Positions 5,225 to 7,089 of a DNA stretch of 7,089 bases are shown here, one piece after another. Position numbers and translations under genes: made by a program. This stretch comes from an uncultured Lachnospiraceae bacterium (lineage in GTDB: Bacteria > Bacillota_A > Clostridia > Lachnospirales > Lachnospiraceae), in assembly GCA_947177885.1 (NCBI GenBank), contig CAMWWF010000143.1:1-7089 (forward strand), in the 5' to 3' direction. Under the pieces are notes generated by a model. That model saw nothing but the letters and a program-made list of their open reading frames with translations. It ran no database searches and was not told where the DNA came from. Within the stretch, counting starts at the first letter, position 1, and every line of letters begins with the position of its first letter.

Positions 5225-6238
5225 ATGAAGATCTTGACTGGAAGAAAGGCGAAGGAGGAGAAGGTAGAGCAGCTTTTGCTGGAAAATTATGACAGATACT
5301 ACCGGCTTGCCTTCAGTTATGTGCACAATGCCGATGATGCGGGTGATATTGTGCAGAACGGCGCATACAAGGCGATACGAAACAACGGCAGTCTGAAAAA
5401 TCAGGAATATGCGGCAACATGGCTCTACAGGATCATGCTGAACGAAATATATGATTTCTTCCGACGGAGACGAACGCTTTCCATAGAAGCGCTGGAGGAA
5501 TCGGGCGAGACGGAACCTGCCGGTATGGACACCTATCAGGATTTTGATCTGAGGGCGGCGCTGGATACCCTGAGTGTGGAGGACAAACTGGTGGTGGAAC
5601 TGCGGTACTTTGAAGATGTGAAACTGCAGGAGATCGCGGAGATTGTAGTGAAACTGCCTGAAGACAGGGAGGAAGCAGTTCCTGAGGTTCAGGAAAATAT
5701 GGCGAGATCGGTGGAGGAGATCAATGCGCAGATGCAGCAGATATCTGAGCAGTTGATTGCAGAGTTTGAAGAAGCTCTGCAATCCGAGGAAGGCTATCTG
5801 GATATGATGGTGGATTCGGAGATCGTCAGCAGCACGGAAGATTATTTTTCCCTGAAGCTGATCTGCTATCAGGCAGTGGGAAGCGGCGCCGAGTGGGCTT
5901 ATTTCTATACCGTGGATCTGAACACCGGGAAAAGGCTTTCCCTGTCAGACTTTTTTGCGGCGGATGCCGACTTTATCACTCCTGTCAGCAATAATATCAA
6001 AGAGCAGATGAGGGCTCAGATGGCGGAGGATTCATCAAAGATGTACTGGGTGGACAGTACGGACATGCCGGAATGGAACTTTGAAGCGATCACGGAAGAA
6101 ACCTCCTTCTATCTGAATGGCGATGGCGAGCTTGTCATCTGCTTCAATGAGGGAGATGTGGCGCCTATGTATATGGGGTACGTGGAGTTTGTGATTCCGG
6201 GAGAAGCGGTGGAGAATATCTGGAGTTATGGAGATTAG
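5225..6238 (+). CDS. In-frame fusion of truncated SigV-like ECF sigma factor and RsiV-like sensor domain
   Basis: Residues 14-82 form an ECF sigma region 2 (LLLENYDRYYRLAFSYVHN, DDAGDIVQ, AATWLYRIMLNEIYDFFRRRR). Residues 113-140 begin region 4 (DTLSVEDKLVVELRYFEDV, KLQEIAEI) but stop in the first helix of the helix-turn-helix, so the DNA-recognition helix is absent. From about residue 141 the protein becomes the outer domain of an RsiV-like anti-sigma factor: a long helix (150-185), then a DUF3298-type domain (about 205-330) with GSGAEWAYFYTVDLNTGKRLS, ITPVSNNIKEQM, DGELVICFNEGDVAPMYMG and VEFVIP. The N-terminal sigma-binding segment, membrane helix and cleavage site of RsiV are missing, so the sensor part would stay in the cytosol. 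RsiV normally senses lysozyme outside the cell. A good ribosome site (AAGGAGGG, 7 nt) supports the start. The simplest reading is an internal deletion joining a sigV-rsiV pair; a true new fusion or an assembly join remain possible. Confidence 0.85.
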   Translation: MKILTGRKAKEEKVEQLLLENYDRYYRLAFSYVHNADDAGDIVQNGAYKAIRNNGSLKNQEYAATWLYRIMLNEIYDFFRRRRTLSIEALEESGETEPAGMDTYQDFDLRAALDTLSVEDKLVVELRYFEDVKLQEIAEIVVKLPEDREEAVPEVQENMARSVEEINAQMQQISEQLIAEFEEALQSEEGYLDMMVDSEIVSSTEDYFSLKLICYQAVGSGAEWAYFYTVDLNTGKRLSLSDFFAADADFITPVSNNIKEQMRAQMAEDSSKMYWVDSTDMPEWNFEAITEETSFYLNGDGELVICFNEGDVAPMYMGYVEFVIPGEAVENIWSYGD

Positions 6239-6521
6239 AGCGGTCTTTCCATGACACTGTGCGGTACCCCATAGTGGAATTTGGATATCGGAGATTTTTA
6301 TTCCGGGGATATTTTGTTTGTGTGAATTTATTGCCCGGTACATTGCTTTTGTGAAAGAGGGGAGTACCGTACTGCAGGCGTTTGTTTTCGATAGGATCAG
6401 AGTTTAGTCCGTTCAGGAAAATTGTGAGATCGAAAGCCGTTCATCAGAAAATTGAAAGAAAAGCTTAATGTAAAGTTAACAATTGTGATACATATCCGGT
6501 AGAAAATAGTAACATAAGTTT
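6239..6521 (+). other. Gene-free spacer with a weak promoter candidate
   Basis: I see no convincing gene, RNA or strong terminator here, so the fused gene has no clear end signal. CGGTAC/GTACCG (6336-6341 with 6364-6369) is a small inverted repeat with a 22-nt loop. TTAACA (6476-6481) and TAGAAA (6500-6505), 18 bp apart, could serve as a weak promoter for the next gene. The stretch is more AT-rich than the genes around it. Confidence 0.35.
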
Positions 6522-7089
6522 ATGAAGGGAAACAGGCAGGATATGGGTAACAACAGATTGCAGTACGCGGAGAGAGACAGGGAACGGCAGGACGGGATAC
6601 AATATGTGCAGAATAGCAGGACACAGGGAAGTAGGGTCCCGGAAACAGATGTGCGGCGTGCACAGGGCGGCAGGACACAAAACGGCAGACCACAGAATGT
6701 ACGCGGCGGAAGAACAGGAAGCGGAAGAGAACAATACCTGTGGCAGCAACAGCAGCAGATGCAGCAGCAACAGAATGTTCTGAGGAGAAAGCTGGGAATA
6801 CTTTCTTTTTTCATGTGTCTGTTGCTGCTATTGAACGCTGTGATGGCGGTAAGCATGCATTTTCGGATGCGGCGGATGAATGAGGCTTTGAAGATCATGC
6901 AGAGCCATTTGTCCCTGGGAGGACTGGATGGCAGCGTGGAAGACGGGTTGGCATCCTCCGGAGGACAGGCCGGGACGGGAGAGACGGATTCGGCGGCCGG
7001 GGCGGGTTCGGGCATCCGTGTGACGGGGCAGGATTATGTCAACCTGTGCGGGCTGGAGTATGTGGACAGGCCCTGTCAGCGCACAATGG
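6522..7089 (+). CDS. N-terminal part of a single-pass membrane protein with a basic Gln-rich cytoplasmic tail
   Basis: The frame stays open to the window end (189 codons seen), so the gene is cut off. Residues 1-90 are highly polar, rich in Arg, Gln, Gly and Asn, with repeated RxQ/RGG-like steps (RAQGGRTQNGRPQNVRGGRTG) and a Gln tract interrupted by one Met (75-84). Residues 91-112 form one membrane helix (LGILSFFMCLLLLLNAVMAV); the Arg/Lys before it suggests the N-terminus is inside. A short helix (MNEALKIMQSHL), then a Gly/Ser/Ala-rich linker (132-163), lead to GIRVTGQDYVNLCGLEYVDRPCQRT. That last segment recalls the region preceding C39-like peptidase domains in some Lachnospiraceae surface proteins, but too little is visible to assign a family. 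An in-frame stop at 6510-6512 bounds the start. The first ATG lacks a clear ribosome site, and the Met at 6543 is an alternative. Confidence 0.8.
   Translation, partial: MKGNRQDMGNNRLQYAERDRERQDGIQYVQNSRTQGSRVPETDVRRAQGGRTQNGRPQNVRGGRTGSGREQYLWQQQQQMQQQQNVLRRKLGILSFFMCLLLLLNAVMAVSMHFRMRRMNEALKIMQSHLSLGGLDGSVEDGLASSGGQAGTGETDSAAGAGSGIRVTGQDYVNLCGLEYVDRPCQRTM
6744..6773 (+). repeat. CAG/CAA codon run coding a Gln tract
   Basis: Ten codons, nine of them CAG or CAA and one ATG, code QQQQQMQQQQ just before the membrane helix. Mixed CAG and CAA lowers the chance that this is a simple slippage tract; it may still vary in length between strains. Confidence 0.6.

Overview
The window looks like chromosome of a gut-type Clostridia, most likely Lachnospiraceae. 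This rests on moderate GC, the sequence style of the Pta and AckA proteins, strong AGGAG-type ribosome sites, sigma-A promoters, a CcpA cre site, and a SigV/RsiV-type stress module. The taxon is inferred from protein style, not from a marker gene.

Layout, left to right. (1) The C-terminal part of an unrecognised, probably exported protein with a Ser/Gly-rich linker, closed by a strong terminator. (2) On the minus strand, tmcAL (ylbM), the ATP- and acetate-dependent ligase that makes N4-acetylcytidine at the wobble base of elongator tRNA-Met. (3) A 353-bp divergent control region with a consensus cre site, a near-consensus sigma-A promoter and a leader of about 135 nt. (4) The pta-ackA operon, which converts acetyl-CoA to acetate and ATP, followed by a hairpin terminator. 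(5) A 643-bp gene-free stretch holding an 81-bp inverted-repeat unit, a 144-bp miniature transposable element with an 8-bp target duplication, and candidate promoters. (6) An odd gene in which a SigV-like ECF sigma factor, cut inside its region-4 helix-turn-helix, is joined in frame to the extracytoplasmic sensor domain of an RsiV-like anti-sigma factor. (7) The start of a single-pass membrane protein with a basic, Gln-rich cytoplasmic tail, running off the window end.

How the genes relate: tmcAL, pta and ackA form a coherent acetate theme, since pta-ackA produces acetate and TmcAL consumes it to modify tRNA, and both sides share one regulatory region with a cre site. The right half is an accessory-like zone of repeats and a rearranged stress-response gene. 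The fused sigma/anti-sigma gene is the most unusual item. It lacks the DNA-recognition helix of the sigma factor, and it lacks the sigma-binding segment and membrane anchor of the anti-sigma factor. It is therefore either a deletion relic, an assembly join, or a protein of a new kind. An ECF-type promoter still sits in front of it.
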